DNA of 64,000 nucleotides from Sinorhizobium terangae (GTDB lineage: Bacteria > Pseudomonadota > Alphaproteobacteria > Rhizobiales > Rhizobiaceae), in the NCBI RefSeq assembly GCF_029714365.1, contig NZ_CP121660.1:496001-560000 (forward strand), given 5' to 3'. The notes beneath the pieces are model-generated. The model was given only the letters and a program-made list of their open reading frames with translations, did no database searches and was not told the DNA's origin. Positions 9,565 through 19,545 of this stretch are shown here, piece by piece. Each line of letters starts with the position of its first letter. The stretch's first letter is position 1. A program made the translations under genes and the position numbers.

Positions 9565-9993
9565 TCACGGGAGCTGGTGGTTCCAGGGATTGATGATGGC
9601 AATGCCGGTGCCTTCGAAATCCGCGACATTGCGCGTTGCCAACGCCGCGCCGCGAGAACGGGCGATCGCGGCAATCTGTGCGTCGAACTGGCTGATAGGG
9701 CGGCCGGCCGTGCGCCGCTCCACGGCCAGCGTGGCATAGGCGTCTGCAGCCTCGCTGTCGAATGGCAAAATGCGCCCGGCAAGATCCTCGCGAAAGATCG
9801 GAACGATCGCCCCCTCGAGGTTGCGCCGGCGGCGTCCATCCGATAGAAGCCGCAGTCCGCAAAGGATCTCGGCTTCGGTGACGGTCGTGGTGAACACCGA
9901 CGTCGGCGGCTGGTCGGCGAGCCACGCCTCGACAGCAGCGGACGGCGACGGCGTCAGCAATTCCGACAGCACGTTGGTGTCGAGGATGATCAC
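9565..9993 (-). CDS. PIN-domain ribonuclease toxin (FitB/VapC family)
   Basis: A 142-residue PIN domain. The acidic residues of the metal site are present: Asp5 in MIILDTNVLSELL, Glu in TEAEILCGL (about residue 42), Asp in ISQFDAQIAAIARSRG (about residue 103) and Asp in TRNVADFEGTG (about residue 122). The PISQFDAQIAAIA and LATRNVADF segments are typical of FitB-type toxins. VapC/FitB toxins cleave specific RNAs. It overlaps the upstream antitoxin gene by four bases (ATGA type), so both are translated as a coupled operon. Apparently intact. Confidence 0.88.
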   Translation of the reverse strand: MIILDTNVLSELLTPSPSAAVEAWLADQPPTSVFTTTVTEAEILCGLRLLSDGRRRRNLEGAIVPIFREDLAGRILPFDSEAADAYATLAVERRTAGRPISQFDAQIAAIARSRGAALATRNVADFEGTGIAIINPWNHQLP

Positions 9994-10238
9994 GCGGAGA
10001 AGTCCGGCGCTTCACGGATCGCCTCGCGTGGGGGTGTTTCGAGCGTGATGCCGCCGGTCGGCGCGATGCGGGCGCGAATGGCGGCGGCGAGATTACCCGG
10101 TTGCCGTTCACTCGTCGACAGCGCAACGCGCAGGATGTCGCGGGCCTCGTCCTCCATTGAGCGACCGTGCGCGGCGGCGCGCAGCCTGAGCCGCTGCTTG
10201 AGGCTATCGTCGAGATTGCGGATCGTCATGCTGGCCAT
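9990..10238 (-). CDS. FitA/VapB-type ribbon-helix-helix antitoxin
   Basis: An 82-residue protein beginning MASMTIRNLDDSLKQRLRLR, the N-terminal strand and helix of an RHH/Phd-like FitA antitoxin, with the AAAHGRSMEDEARDILR second helix that marks the FitA group. The C-terminal tail (PREAIREAPDFSA) would wrap the toxin. A GGAGGC ribosome site lies directly upstream. Two palindromes at 10250-10283 immediately upstream are probable binding sites for autoregulation. Confidence 0.87.
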   Translation of the reverse strand: MASMTIRNLDDSLKQRLRLRAAAHGRSMEDEARDILRVALSTSERQPGNLAAAIRARIAPTGGITLETPPREAIREAPDFSA

Positions 10239-10249
10239 GGGAGCCTCCG

Positions 10250-10283
10250 TTAATCATTGATTGCATTTTAATCATTGATTGCA
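10250..10283. promoter_or_regulatory. Tandem operator candidate upstream of the FitAB-type operon
   Basis: The 16-base sequence TTAATCATTGATTGCA occurs twice, at 10250-10265 and 10268-10283, period 18 bases. Each copy contains the palindrome AATCA-T-TGATT. Position just upstream of the antitoxin start and the near two-turn spacing suit a dimeric or tetrameric RHH repressor. Confidence 0.7.
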
Positions 10284-10289
10284 GCTGTT

Positions 10290-11042
10290 GCAATGCGTGC
10301 CTCCGGACGAGCGCCGTTGCAGATGCCCATGTCCTCACGCCAGTTTCCCGCCTTCAGCGACTCGAAAGCCATCACTATCGATGGCGCTCACCTTATTCAG
10401 GATCATTAGCCCCAACGGTGAAGGCGCCGCGTCGAATTCCTGACCACGAATCGCGGCAGGGACGAGTCCCTGGATAAGCCAGCAGACATGCCCGCCCTTG
10501 GTGGGGCAAGCGCACAGCCGCTGCGGTTCATGGATTTCCTGATCCGTGAGTCCGTCAGAACGGTATTTCTGTATGGAGCCGGTTGTCACGGTGCTGGTCC
10601 CCGTCCAGTGCGCTACGCTGTTCACAAGCTGATCGTGCGTCCCCTACGTACGCATAGGGTGGCTCAAGCGCGACAAGGACATTATGCAGGCCGGAAATCC
10701 TTGTCGAAGGCCTGCTGCAGACGAAACGATCTCCCGATCTGGCGATTTATCGAAGCGCGGGGCATCCGAGGAAGCCGATCAAGATCGGAGCCGCATGTCT
10801 ATCCGACGAGCGGAAGGTATCGAGGCCGGGAGCCGGGGAATAGGAGAGGAGGCAGTCCCGCCGTTCTGAGAATCCATCGCAGTAGCAATAACCCTCGGGC
10901 GAGGGTTGGATACGGAACTCCGGCGGAAAGTCAGTGCCTCAGCTGCGCAAACAGGGGCGGGGCTCGCCTGGTTCGAAGATTTGTGAGCTGACGAAGGCAC
11001 CATTTATGAGAACCCAACTGAGTGACCATCGCGGCAATCAGG
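10290..11042. other. About 750 bases without a recognisable gene
   Basis: Both strands were read. Several open stretches of 60-170 codons exist but none shows a family motif, a good ribosome site and a consistent codon pattern together. It is probably decayed sequence between the toxin-antitoxin pair and the stress block. Confidence 0.45.
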
Positions 11043-11681
11043 TTATGCCGGCGGTGGTGCCGCGTTGTCTTCACCTCTGTCCGGCCGAGGGAAATATGCA
11101 AATCTCAGCCACGCCACGCCATGCGCCAGGAAATCGGTCCCGAGCAAGAGCGCAAGGACCCAAAGAGCCATCTTTGGAAACCCGGCCAGGATGACCAACC
11201 CCGCGCCGGCGCCGAAGACTCCCGACAGCATCATGGTCCATCCTGCCTCACGCCAGTGGCTTATACTGAGCAGCATTCTGACGATGCCGGAGAAGATGAA
11301 CAGCAGGCCGATCGCGTAGGTTTGAAACAGCTCGTGTGTGCGTGCAGACCGGGTTACGAAGGATGCCAGAACCTGTATCACGCTCGATCCGGCGACGTCG
11401 GCAAGTGCCAAGCCAAGAGCGATATAAAGAAATCCGAGCAGTGTCTGCCACGACAGGGCACCCCATTGTCTCGTCACGAAGGCGTGGACGATTTCGAATA
11501 TACCGACCAGGATGGCAGCGGTTCCGATGAACGCCGGGGTAACGATCGGCGCAAATGCCACATCCGCCAGGACGACCAATCCCGCCAGCAGCATGACGCC
11601 GCCCAGCACCACGCGAACCGAAGTCGGGGGGCTTCCCGGGGCGCCGCCTGCATTGCTCGGCATGGTCTCGTAAGATGCCAT
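11043..11681 (-). CDS. HdeD-family membrane protein (DUF308), copy 1
   Basis: A 212-residue protein with about six hydrophobic helices in pairs, matching the HdeD/DUF308 pattern (for example VRVVLGGVMLLAGLVVLADV, then FLYIALGLALADV and GLLFIFSGIVRMLLSISHW). HdeD in Escherichia coli is an inner-membrane protein of the acid-fitness island, and related proteins are common in rhizobia. The ATG at 11681 has a GAGGAAG site; in-frame starts upstream lack one. Two paralogues lie at 13942-14496 and 18903-19505. Compared with the second copy, this one has a longer spacer with VIQVLASFVTRSARTHELFQ between helix pairs. Confidence 0.8.
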   Translation of the reverse strand: MASYETMPSNAGGAPGSPPTSVRVVLGGVMLLAGLVVLADVAFAPIVTPAFIGTAAILVGIFEIVHAFVTRQWGALSWQTLLGFLYIALGLALADVAGSSVIQVLASFVTRSARTHELFQTYAIGLLFIFSGIVRMLLSISHWREAGWTMMLSGVFGAGAGLVILAGFPKMALWVLALLLGTDFLAHGVAWLRFAYFPRPDRGEDNAAPPPA

Positions 11682-11955
11682 CGCTTCCTCGTGGCTCCCG
11701 CTGCTCGTTCCCACTGTGATGCTCCGATCAGCGGAGACGGCAAGAGTGTTCGAATACGCCACTGCATTATTGCTTAAATCGGAAGCGATTTAGGGACAAA
11801 GCCAAGCAGCAATTCAAAGTGCTACAGCGATCTTGGCGCGTCCGATTGGACGCGCGGTGATGCAGAGGGCGCCTCGTCGGTCCCTGGAGGCACTGAACGG
11901 CAATCCGCCCGTCATCCCGGATATGAGATTGCAGCGAGCGCGAGGCAGGACGGTC

Positions 11956-12246
11956 TTACCGGCACCGCGCGATGATGATCGTGCCGTCCGGTTGCCTGTA
12001 TCTGCAGTTGCCACGATTGTAGGACGGGGTCGTCGCAGTCCCGACCGCAGCCCCCACAAGAGCTCCGCCGGCCGCACCGGCGACCGTGCTCGTTGTGTTT
12101 CCACCAATCACTTGGCCCGCGACCGCGCCGGTTCCAGCGCCGATCAGAGCTCCACCCAAGCCGCGCTGGTTCTGTTCGGTGGCGCAGCCTGCGGCAAAGG
12201 CGGCCACAGTTGCAAGTGCGAGCGGGAGTACTATCCTTCGAGTCAT
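11956..12246 (-). CDS. Glycine-zipper lipoprotein (17-kDa surface antigen-like)
   Basis: A 96-residue protein starting at 12246 (MTRRIVLPLALATVAAFAAG) with a signal peptide and lipobox AAGC, so the mature protein would begin at Cys21. The mature part is a Gly/Ala-rich zipper (GGALIGAGTGAVAGQVIGG then GAAGGALVGAAVGTA), followed by a basic C-terminal CRYRQPDGTIIIARCR. Glycine-zipper lipoproteins sit in the outer membrane and affect envelope stability. An AAGGAG site precedes the ATG. Upstream lies a fragment of a duplicated transporter gene. Confidence 0.75.
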   Translation of the reverse strand: MTRRIVLPLALATVAAFAAGCATEQNQRGLGGALIGAGTGAVAGQVIGGNTTSTVAGAAGGALVGAAVGTATTPSYNRGNCRYRQPDGTIIIARCR

Positions 12247-12287
12247 GGCATGCTCCTTTGTGAGGGTGGCCAATCTCTGCAAGATCC

Positions 12288-12437
12288 GGCAATGCGTCGG
12301 GGGATGATGACACCAAACGGCGCTGTCGCGATGCTGAAGGTCCGCGGGAGCGTGGGGGCGCCTGCACTCTCCATGGAACGGAGCTTGGGCGCGGGCAGAG
12401 CGAACAGGAACAGCTTCTGCTCAGCTTTGGTCGCCAT
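12288..12437 (-). pseudogene. 5' fragment of an ArcD-type antiporter gene
   Basis: From the ATG at 12437 the frame reads MATKAEQKLFLFAL, then AGAPTLPRTFSIATAPFGVI, closely matching the first ~50 residues of the intact antiporter that starts at 22254 (MATKAEQKLSLFAL, AGIFSLPRTFGIATGPFGAI). The similarity then stops. Conserved membrane residues have been replaced (for example two Args where the intact copy has Trp-Cys), so it is a decayed duplicate. It is part of the larger duplicated segment at 12288-12665. Confidence 0.8.
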
Positions 12438-12665
12438 CACGCTACTCCCGGGTTGACCGATGCAGGGGGCGTCCGTGCCGGTTTTCGGACACCGATCAGA
12501 TCTGGTATCGCTCGTGATGCCGGATGGACTTGTGGAACTTGCCTATGACTTGAAGCGATTATCCGCTTCTGACACCACTTCTGTAACATGCCTAGGCTGT
12601 CTGGCCGCAATGTTAACGTGTATTCCTCTAAATTCCTAGTGGGAATCGATTATCTGACCGCCGCA
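12288..12665. repeat. Diverged duplicate of the arcD 5' end and upstream region, copy A
   Basis: This stretch aligns base for base, with scattered changes, to 22109-22480. Shared blocks include ACCGATCAGATCTGGTA / GCCGATCAGATCTGGTA, GTGGAACTTGCCTATGACT, and the ATTCCTAG-GGGAATCGATT motif near 12635-12655. The similarity covers the first codons of the antiporter and about 225 bases upstream of its start. gltS begins about 40 bases after the end of this copy. Confidence 0.85.
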
Positions 12666-12701
12666 GGCAACCTTGAAGTGCGACCACATGGGGGGAAGAA
12701 T

Positions 12702-13907
12702 ATGCCGGTAGTGCAGGTACCCGCATTCCTGACGTTCACCCTATCGATCCTGGTTTTCTTCATCGGCAGCCGGCTGAACAGGTCGGTTCCGGCCCTTTCC
12801 CATTGGAACATTCCGGAGGCCGTGACCGGAGGGCTGATTTCCGCGTTTGTGACGTTGATGGCATACGCATTCTTTGGCACGGAAATACGCTTTGCACTCG
12901 GCGCGCGTGATCTGCTGCTGTTGTACTTTTTCACCGGCGTCGGCTTGAACGCGCGGGTCTCCGACCTGATTGCCGGCGGGCGGCCGTTTCTCGTCCTTCT
13001 GGCGTTGACGCTCGTATTCCTTGTCATCCAGAGCGTGGTCGCTGTCGGCGGCACGGCGTTGCTCGGCCTGCCTGCCGGCTTCTCGATCCTGCTCGGCTCG
13101 GTTTCGCTTGTCGGCGGGCACGGCACCACCATTGCCTGGGCACCCACGATCTCCAGCCGCTTCGGGCTCGCCAATGCAATGGAAGTCGGCATTGCCAGTG
13201 CGACACTCGGGCTCGTGATCGCGAGCATTCTGGGCGGGCCGATTGCGCGTCACCTCATCTCCCGTAATGCGCTTCACGGGAAAATGGATGAGGAGTTGAT
13301 CGTCGGGGTTTCCAACGAACAGGCCGATCGGCACGCTGACGAGGTGAGCTACCAGTCGGTGCTGCAAACGCTGCTTGTGATGAACATCGCGGTTATCGGC
13401 GGCTTCCTGCTGCACGAACTTGTCGTCGAGCTTGGTATAAAGCTCCCGCTTTTTGTCATCTGCATGTTTTTTGCAATCCTGTTGACCAACACGGTCCCGC
13501 TAGTCGCGCCGCGGCTGCCCTGGCCAACGAGGACGCGGCCGCTTTCGCTGATATCCGATCTGTCGCTGAACATTTTTCTAGCGATGTCGCTCATGAGCCT
13601 GCAGCTCTGGACGCTCAGAGGCCTCGGATTGTCGATTCTGGTGGTGCTGGCACTGCAGACGGTCACGGCGGTCGCCTACATTCTGTTCGTGGTTTTCCCG
13701 GCCATGGGGCGCAGCTACAACGCCGCGGTGATTTCGGCGGGCTTCACCGGTATCTCGCTCGGTGCGACCCCAACCGCGATTGCCAACATGGCCGCGGTGA
13801 CGAAGACCCACGGCGCTGCGCCAATCGCCTTCATCATTCTGCCGCTGGTATCGGCATTCTTCATCGACATCGCCAACGCCGGCATCATCACGTTTATGGT
13901 GAGATAA
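12702..13907 (+). CDS. gltS: Sodium/glutamate symporter
   Basis: A 401-residue membrane protein, the same length as E. coli GltS. It has about ten hydrophobic helices and the family's glycine-rich reentrant segments: SVSLVGGHGTTIAWAPTISS in the first half (about residues 130-149) and AGFTGISLGATPTAIANMAA in the second (about residues 347-366), arranged as inverted repeats. GltS imports L- and D-glutamate with sodium. The ATG at 12702 (MPVVQVPAFLT) follows a GGGGGGAAG site; the frame stays open for 38 codons upstream but those overlap the duplicated arcD leader. Expression may depend on that transplanted leader (inference). Confidence 0.92.
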   Translation: MPVVQVPAFLTFTLSILVFFIGSRLNRSVPALSHWNIPEAVTGGLISAFVTLMAYAFFGTEIRFALGARDLLLLYFFTGVGLNARVSDLIAGGRPFLVLLALTLVFLVIQSVVAVGGTALLGLPAGFSILLGSVSLVGGHGTTIAWAPTISSRFGLANAMEVGIASATLGLVIASILGGPIARHLISRNALHGKMDEELIVGVSNEQADRHADEVSYQSVLQTLLVMNIAVIGGFLLHELVVELGIKLPLFVICMFFAILLTNTVPLVAPRLPWPTRTRPLSLISDLSLNIFLAMSLMSLQLWTLRGLGLSILVVLALQTVTAVAYILFVVFPAMGRSYNAAVISAGFTGISLGATPTAIANMAAVTKTHGAAPIAFIILPLVSAFFIDIANAGIITFMVR

Positions 13908-13941
13908 GCCGCGCTGTAGGCGACGGTCGCTGCCCTCTCTT

Positions 13942-14496
13942 TTATGCGGATTGCGTCGAAGGTGACGACGCGCGGGTCAACCATGCGAGCCCGTGGAAAA
14001 CAAGGTCGATCCCCAGCAGCAGCCCGAGCACCCAAATACTGCTCGCCGGCCAGCCCGCTATGATGGCTAGCCCTGCCAGGATGCCGAATATTCCTGAGAC
14101 GAGCATCAGCCAGCCACCACCGCTCCAATGCCTGACAGCGACAATGACCCGCACGATGCCCGAAGCCAGGAACACTAGCCCGAGGACCAAGGTAAGGACC
14201 AACGCCCCCGAGATGGGTTGGCTCACCACCATCCAGCCGAAGATGATGTAGAGAACGCCGAGCAGGATCTGCCATAAGAACCCGCCCCAACCCTTCGTCC
14301 AGAAGGCGTGAATAATCTCGAATGCGCCAACGGCGATCGCCGTAAAGCCGATGAGCAGCGTACTGACCAGCGTCGCCAATGCCACGTCGCCCAACACGAA
14401 TATGCCTCCGAGGACCAGGACGATCCCGAGCAGGACACGAACCCAGGTAGGCGGTGCGGACAGAGTCGTGGACGTTCCAGAATCGTAGGTGGTCAT
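13942..14496 (-). CDS. HdeD-family membrane protein (DUF308), copy 2
   Basis: A 184-residue protein with six predicted helices, clear paralogue of the 11043-11681 gene: both share a proline-valine start (PPTWVRVLLGIVLVLGGIFV versus PPTSVRVVLGGVMLLAGLVV), an FEIIHAFWTKGWGGFLWQ-like loop, and a C-terminal HGLAWL motif. It is convergent with gltS, 34 bases away, and transcribed towards it. A GAGGAGGAA site precedes the ATG. It lies 68 bases downstream of the RND pump gene on the same strand and may be cotranscribed with it. Confidence 0.85.
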   Translation of the reverse strand: MTTYDSGTSTTLSAPPTWVRVLLGIVLVLGGIFVLGDVALATLVSTLLIGFTAIAVGAFEIIHAFWTKGWGGFLWQILLGVLYIIFGWMVVSQPISGALVLTLVLGLVFLASGIVRVIVAVRHWSGGGWLMLVSGIFGILAGLAIIAGWPASSIWVLGLLLGIDLVFHGLAWLTRASSPSTQSA

Positions 14497-14564
14497 GTCT
14501 TCCTCCTCGGGTTCGGTTCAATTCTTTCCATCGGCGCGGGTCCCGCGCCAGTTCCAGGGCGCGG

Positions 14565-17500
14565 CTATGTCGCGGGCGGTTCCGACGTTCGCACGGTTCG
14601 CGTGGAAACCCGTTCCGCAACACGCTCGATCACGGCAAACAAAGTCGGGATGATGAAGAGACCGATCGTCGTTGCCCCCACCATGCCGCCCAGGATCGTG
14701 ACGCCCACTGACTGACCGGCGCCGGCTCCCGCGCCCGTCGCGACCGCGAGCGGCACGATGCCGAAGATGAAGGAGACCGCGGTCATCATCACCGCGCGGA
14801 AGCGCTGCTCGGCGCCGAGCCGTGCGGCTTCGGCGACAGATTGTCCTTCCTCGTGGCGTTCCTTAGCGAATTCGACGATCAGGATCGCGTTCTTCGATGC
14901 GAGACCGATCAAAAGCACGATGGCAATCTGCGCATAGAGGCTGTTCTGCTGCCCGAAAAGCATGAGCGCACCGGTCGCGCCGACCAGGGCGGCGCCGAGC
15001 GACAGGATGACGGCAATCGGCAGCGTCCAGCTTTCGTATTGCGCGACCAGCAGCAGGTAAGCAAACAGAAACGCCAACCCGAAGATGATCGGCTCCTGTC
15101 CACTACTGCGTCGTTCCTGAAACGACAGGCCGGACCACTCGAACCCGTAGCCCGCCGGTAACTCCTGTGCCGCTACACGTTCGATCGCGTCCATGGCTGC
15201 TCCCGAGCTGCCGCGGGGCGCGGCCTGCCCGTTTATCTGGGCTGCCACCGACAGGTTGTAACGGGAGATGACGAAGGGCGCGAGAACAGTCGTTGTCGAC
15301 ACCACCGTTCTGAGCGGCACCATCGCGCCCGTGCGGCTGCGCACATGGAGATTGAGGATGTCCTCCGCATCCGCGCGATGCTTCGCGTCGGCCTGGAGAT
15401 TGACCTGGAAGACGCGCCCCTCGAGTGTGAAATCGTTCACGTAGCGAGAACCGAAGCTCGCGCCGATCGTCGAATAGATGTCGGCGACACTCACCCCCAG
15501 GGCCTCGGCGCGGGTCCGGTCGACGTCAACATATATCTGCGGCACGTCGGCGCTGAAGGTCGTCGCCGCACCGCCGACTTCCGGCTGCTGGTTTATCTCG
15601 GAAACGAATGCGCGCACCACCTGGGCGATCTCCTCGGGCCTCTGCCCCTGCAGCGCCTTCAGGCGCAGGTCGAGACCGCCGACGGCGCCGATCCCGGAGA
15701 TCGCCGGTGGCGCAAAGACCGCGATGTTGGCTCCCGGCACGATCGAGAATTGCGCCCGCAACTTTTGAAGGATGGCGGAGAGCTGCAGTTCCGGCGTCTC
15801 GCGCTCATCCCACGGACCGAGTGCCGCGATCACCATCGCTCCACTGGGGGAGGCGGTGCCTTGCAAGATGCTGAAGCCGGCGACGGAGATGACGTTTTGA
15901 ACCCCGGCCGTGGTCGACAGTGCATGCTCGACCTCATTGACGATCGCCCGCGTTCGATCAAGCGAGGCGGCGTCCGGAAGCTGGATGTCCATGAACAGTG
16001 CGCCCTGATCCTCGTCGGGGATAAAGGTGGAGGGCAGGGCGGTGAACAGCAGGAAGGCGCCGAGGAAGCAGGCGGCAAGCGCGGCGAGGGGGATGATCCA
16101 AAGGCGCACAAGGAAAGCGACCGCACGGCCGTACCCGTCGCGCGCAGCGTTCACGCCGCGTGTAAACCAGCCGAGCGGTCCGCGCCGGTAACCGCCCTGT
16201 CCGCGTCTCAGCAGGATTGCGCTGAGTGCCGGACTGAGCGTCAAGGCCACTATGGAGGAGAGAACCAGCGCGGCCGACAATGTGACCGCAAACTGGCGAT
16301 AGAGCTGGCCGTTTATGCCCGATAGGAATCCGGTCGGCGTTACGACGGCAAGCAGCACCAGCGTCGTCGACATGATCGGGCCTGTGATCTGCCGCATCGC
16401 CTTGCGGGTCGCGCTCGCCGCATCGATATCGGGATCGTCGTCCATGACGTGTTTGACGTTCTCGACGACGAGGATCGCGTCGTCGACGACCAGTCCGATC
16501 GCCAATACCAGGGCGAGCAGCGAGATCGTATTTATCGAGTACCCGAAGACCAGCAGAACGGCCATGGCGCCGAGCATCGAAACAGGGATGGCCAGCGCCG
16601 AAACCAGGGTGGCGCGCCAGTCCTGCAGGAACAGGAATGTGACGAAGAGCACGATCAGAAAAGCCTCGATGAGGATCTCGACGATAAGCGACAGGCTTGC
16701 CCTGACGAACCGGGTGGCGTCATAGACGACTTCGTATTCGAGGCCTGCCGGGAATCTCGGCGAAAGGCGTTCGAGCTCGGCGAGCACTGCATTGGCCGTC
16801 TGGATCGCATTGGCGCCGGGTGCCTGGCTGATTTGCAGCATCGCCGCTTCGTGCCCGCCGAAATATGCCCTCGATGAATAGCTTCGTGCGCCGAGTTCGA
16901 TGCGCGCAATGTCTCTGAGCCGCAGCGCCGCGCCCGCCTCACCCGTGCGCACGACTATCTCGCCGAACTGCTCGGCGCTGATAAGACGCCCCTCAGCGAC
17001 CAGAGTATATTGCAGCTCCGTGCCCTTTTGCGCCGGGGGCGCGCCGGCCTGTCCGAGGGAAGCCTGGATATTCTGGCCCTGGATCGCAGTTGCCACGTCG
17101 CCGGCGGTGATGCCGAGCGCATCCATGTGTGTCGGGTCGAGCCACACGCGCATCGAGTATTCCGACGCGCCGACGACGGCGGCCTCGCCAACGCCTGAGA
17201 CGCGCGAGAGTGCATCGATGAGCGTTGTTGCGGCGAAATTGGTGATCTCGAGCGCGTCGAGCCTGTCGCCCGGCGAATAAAAGGCGATGCCGAGCACGAA
17301 ATCGGGCGAGCGTGACCGCACGGATACGCCTTGCTGGGTTACGGCGGACGGGAGCTGGGAAATCGCCAGTTGCGCCCGATTCTGCACGTTCACCTGCGCG
17401 ATGTCGGGGTCGGCGCCCACTTCGAAGGTCACGGAAAGCGAATACTGCCCGGCATTCGAGCTCGTCGACGACATGTACATCATGTCGGCCACGCCGTTTA

Positions 17501-17708
17501 TGGCCGTTTCCAACGGGCCGCCGACCACGTCGGCGATCACGTCGGCGCTGGCGCCTGGATAGGTGGTCGAGACGGTCACGGTCGGCGGCGTGACCTGGGG
17601 ATACTGCTGCACCGGCAACGCAAAGATGCTGATCGCACCGGCGATCGAAATGATGATGGAGATGACGATCGCCAGCCGGGTGCGGGTGATGAACAGATCG
17701 GAGATCAT
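14565..17708 (-). CDS. RND multidrug efflux permease (HAE1 / AcrB family)
   Basis: A 1047-residue protein, the usual length for HAE1-type RND pumps. It starts [20 protein letters not shown] (helix 1), followed by the large periplasmic porter domain. Helix 4 contains [20 protein letters not shown] with the paired Asp residues of the proton relay, and the C-terminal half repeats the plan ([19 protein letters not shown]). With an adaptor and an outer-membrane channel it expels hydrophobic compounds using proton influx. The start overlaps the adaptor stop by four bases (ATGA), so the two are coupled. No outer-membrane TolC-type gene or TetR regulator lies next to it. Confidence 0.93.
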   Translation of the reverse strand: MISDLFITRTRLAIVISIIISIAGAISIFALPVQQYPQVTPPTVTVSTTYPGASADVIADVVGGPLETAINGVADMMYMSSTSSNAGQYSLSVTFEVGADPDIAQVNVQNRAQLAISQLPSAVTQQGVSVRSRSPDFVLGIAFYSPGDRLDALEITNFAATTLIDALSRVSGVGEAAVVGASEYSMRVWLDPTHMDALGITAGDVATAIQGQNIQASLGQAGAPPAQKGTELQYTLVAEGRLISAEQFGEIVVRTGEAGAALRLRDIARIELGARSYSSRAYFGGHEAAMLQISQAPGANAIQTANAVLAELERLSPRFPAGLEYEVVYDATRFVRASLSLIVEILIEAFLIVLFVTFLFLQDWRATLVSALAIPVSMLGAMAVLLVFGYSINTISLLALVLAIGLVVDDAILVVENVKHVMDDDPDIDAASATRKAMRQITGPIMSTTLVLLAVVTPTGFLSGINGQLYRQFAVTLSAALVLSSIVALTLSPALSAILLRRGQGGYRRGPLGWFTRGVNAARDGYGRAVAFLVRLWIIPLAALAACFLGAFLLFTALPSTFIPDEDQGALFMDIQLPDAASLDRTRAIVNEVEHALSTTAGVQNVISVAGFSILQGTASPSGAMVIAALGPWDERETPELQLSAILQKLRAQFSIVPGANIAVFAPPAISGIGAVGGLDLRLKALQGQRPEEIAQVVRAFVSEINQQPEVGGAATTFSADVPQIYVDVDRTRAEALGVSVADIYSTIGASFGSRYVNDFTLEGRVFQVNLQADAKHRADAEDILNLHVRSRTGAMVPLRTVVSTTTVLAPFVISRYNLSVAAQINGQAAPRGSSGAAMDAIERVAAQELPAGYGFEWSGLSFQERRSSGQEPIIFGLAFLFAYLLLVAQYESWTLPIAVILSLGAALVGATGALMLFGQQNSLYAQIAIVLLIGLASKNAILIVEFAKERHEEGQSVAEAARLGAEQRFRAVMMTAVSFIFGIVPLAVATGAGAGAGQSVGVTILGGMVGATTIGLFIIPTLFAVIERVAERVSTRTVRTSEPPAT

Positions 17709-18853
17709 GGGCCACCGCCCAAGGGCTGGCCTTCGCTCGGCTGTACCGTCATGCCATCGGCGAGGCGCTGGATTCCCTGCACGACGACCTGCTCGCCGCC
17801 GTTGAGGCCTGCGGTAACCGCCCAGCCGTTGCTGATACGCGCGCCCGTATCGATACGCCGCTGCGAGACGGTGTTGTTCTGGCCGAGCAGATAGACGAAG
17901 CGCCCCTCGCGATCCTGCAGCACCGCCGCCTGCGGCACCACCGGCAGCTTGGATACCTCCTTCTCCTCTATGGAGAGCGTGACGAACTGCCCCGGGATCA
18001 GCACGTGATGAGGATTGGGAAAGACCGCGCGAGCGGTGACTGTTCCGGTCTGCGGGTCGACCTCGTTCTCGACGAACTCGATTCGGCCGGCCGCGTCGTA
18101 TTCGGTGCCATTCGCGAGACTGAGCGAGAGTTTGAATGCATGCGGATCCCACCCGCCTCCGCTTGCCTCTTTTTGCCGCGCAGTCACAAGCAGGCCCTCG
18201 GTCATGGCGAAGGCCACGCGGATCGGATCGAGGCTGACGATGCGCGCCAGCGAACCGGAGTCCGGCCCGACCAGGTTGCCGACCGTGAACATAGCGCGGC
18301 CGATACTGCCGGGGATCGGCGCCGTGATGCGGGCATAGGAAAGGTTGAGTTCAGCAGTGTTCAAAGCCGCCTCGGCCACCATCGCGTCCGCGGCGGCGAC
18401 ATCAAATGCGGCCTGGGCATCATCCAGGACGGCCCGCGATACGGTGTTGCGCGCGAAGAGGTCGCGATTGCGCGCGAGGGTCGTCTCAGCGGATTTCCGC
18501 GTCGCTTCCGCGCGCGCTAGCTGCGCCCGCGCCGAAGCGACCGAGGCGTCGAGTTGATTCGGCTCGATCTCGAACAGAGTGTCTCCGGTCTTGACGGCCT
18601 GCCCATCCGTGAATGCCACGGCACGCAAGAAGCCGGTGACGCGCGCCCGGATATCCACCGCATCGATCGACTCGACACGGCCCGTAAACCGCGCGGGGTT
18701 ACTTACCTGCTGAACCTCGATCTTCTCGACGACGACGGCCGGGGGCGGCATTGCTCCCTGCTGCTGGGCGAATGAAGTCGAACTGACGCAGAGGGCCGCG
18801 GTCCCTGCCAGGCAGGCAAACATCAGGCGAATGCAAGAAACAGGTCCGATCAT
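17705..18853 (-). CDS. RND efflux periplasmic adaptor (membrane fusion protein, AcrA family)
   Basis: A 382-residue protein with an N-terminal export signal (hydrophobic [19 protein letters not shown], cleavage near AQQQ). The lipoyl-like domain contains [20 protein letters not shown] and [12 protein letters not shown], the hairpin carries alpha-helical repeats ([19 protein letters not shown]), and the barrel includes [18 protein letters not shown]. It links the inner-membrane pump to an outer-membrane duct. It lies upstream of the pump gene. The ribosome site is weak, which may mean coupling to genes upstream (HdeD copy 3, 49 bases away). Confidence 0.92.
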   Translation of the reverse strand: MIGPVSCIRLMFACLAGTAALCVSSTSFAQQQGAMPPPAVVVEKIEVQQVSNPARFTGRVESIDAVDIRARVTGFLRAVAFTDGQAVKTGDTLFEIEPNQLDASVASARAQLARAEATRKSAETTLARNRDLFARNTVSRAVLDDAQAAFDVAAADAMVAEAALNTAELNLSYARITAPIPGSIGRAMFTVGNLVGPDSGSLARIVSLDPIRVAFAMTEGLLVTARQKEASGGGWDPHAFKLSLSLANGTEYDAAGRIEFVENEVDPQTGTVTARAVFPNPHHVLIPGQFVTLSIEEKEVSKLPVVPQAAVLQDREGRFVYLLGQNNTVSQRRIDTGARISNGWAVTAGLNGGEQVVVQGIQRLADGMTVQPSEGQPLGGGP

Positions 18854-18902
18854 CGTGCCGTTCCGATTGCGCGATATTGCTGAGGGCTGTCATGCGACGT
18901 CC

Positions 18903-19505
18903 TCATGGCCGCGCTCTGCGTATCGTGAGAGCAATGGCAATGTACGCACCGCCGGCGACAAGCAGGGAAATGCCGGCAATGGTGCCTGACGGGAAGATGC
19001 TGGTATGCGGAAGCTTCAAGGCAAGTGCCGCGCCGGCTGCCAGCGCAACCAGGCCCGAAATCGCGAACCAGTGCCAGCCATCCTGCTTCCGCACGATTGC
19101 CGCGAGCGCGATTTGCAGAATACCCTGTACGAGAAGCACCAGGGCGATCAGGAGAGTGATCGCGAGGGCACCCTTCAGCGGGTTGAAATAGATGAGAACG
19201 CCGCCGACCACCTCGACCGCACCCGTCAATTCCTGCCAGATGAAGCCGTTCCAGTCCTTGACCTGCAAGGACTGGACCATTTTGGCCACGCCCGCGAGCA
19301 CAAGCACCGCTCCGAGAACGACGCTTGCCGCGAATTCGGAGACGGCAGGAAGCGCGACAGCCACTGCGCCGCCTAACGCCAGAGCAATACCCAGGGCGAG
19401 AAACCACCCCCATCTCGAATGCAGCGACTTTGCCCGGCGCTCGTAATCGACTCCTTCTCCGGAGGAGTCGCTCATCGGCGCTTGTCCAATTGGAGTTCCC
19501 GCCAT
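18903..19505 (-). CDS. HdeD-family membrane protein (DUF308), copy 3
   Basis: A 200-residue protein with about six helices and the HdeD plan: a WGWFLALGIALALGGAVAVA first helix, a KDWNGFIWQELTGAVEVVGG loop-helix like the KGWGGFLWQ segment of copy 2, and a C-terminal helix GISLLVAGGAYIAIALTIRR. It is shorter in its loops and more diverged than copies 1 and 2. It lies 40 bases downstream of arcA on the same strand and upstream of the RND adaptor, so it joins the arginine deiminase and efflux modules in one directional block. An alternative start is the ATG ten codons in, at 19475. Confidence 0.82.
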   Translation of the reverse strand: MAGTPIGQAPMSDSSGEGVDYERRAKSLHSRWGWFLALGIALALGGAVAVALPAVSEFAASVVLGAVLVLAGVAKMVQSLQVKDWNGFIWQELTGAVEVVGGVLIYFNPLKGALAITLLIALVLLVQGILQIALAAIVRKQDGWHWFAISGLVALAAGAALALKLPHTSIFPSGTIAGISLLVAGGAYIAIALTIRRARP

Positions 19506-19545
19506 GGCTGGCGCCTTTCACAGGTCGTCGCGGTGCACTCGGGCC

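Noticed and set aside
9361..9846. Plus-strand frame starting MTWNDRRWQAKRDRC
   Set aside because: The first ~50 residues have no family, then the frame runs antisense through the FitB-type toxin; possibly a truncated gene start, but not supportable.
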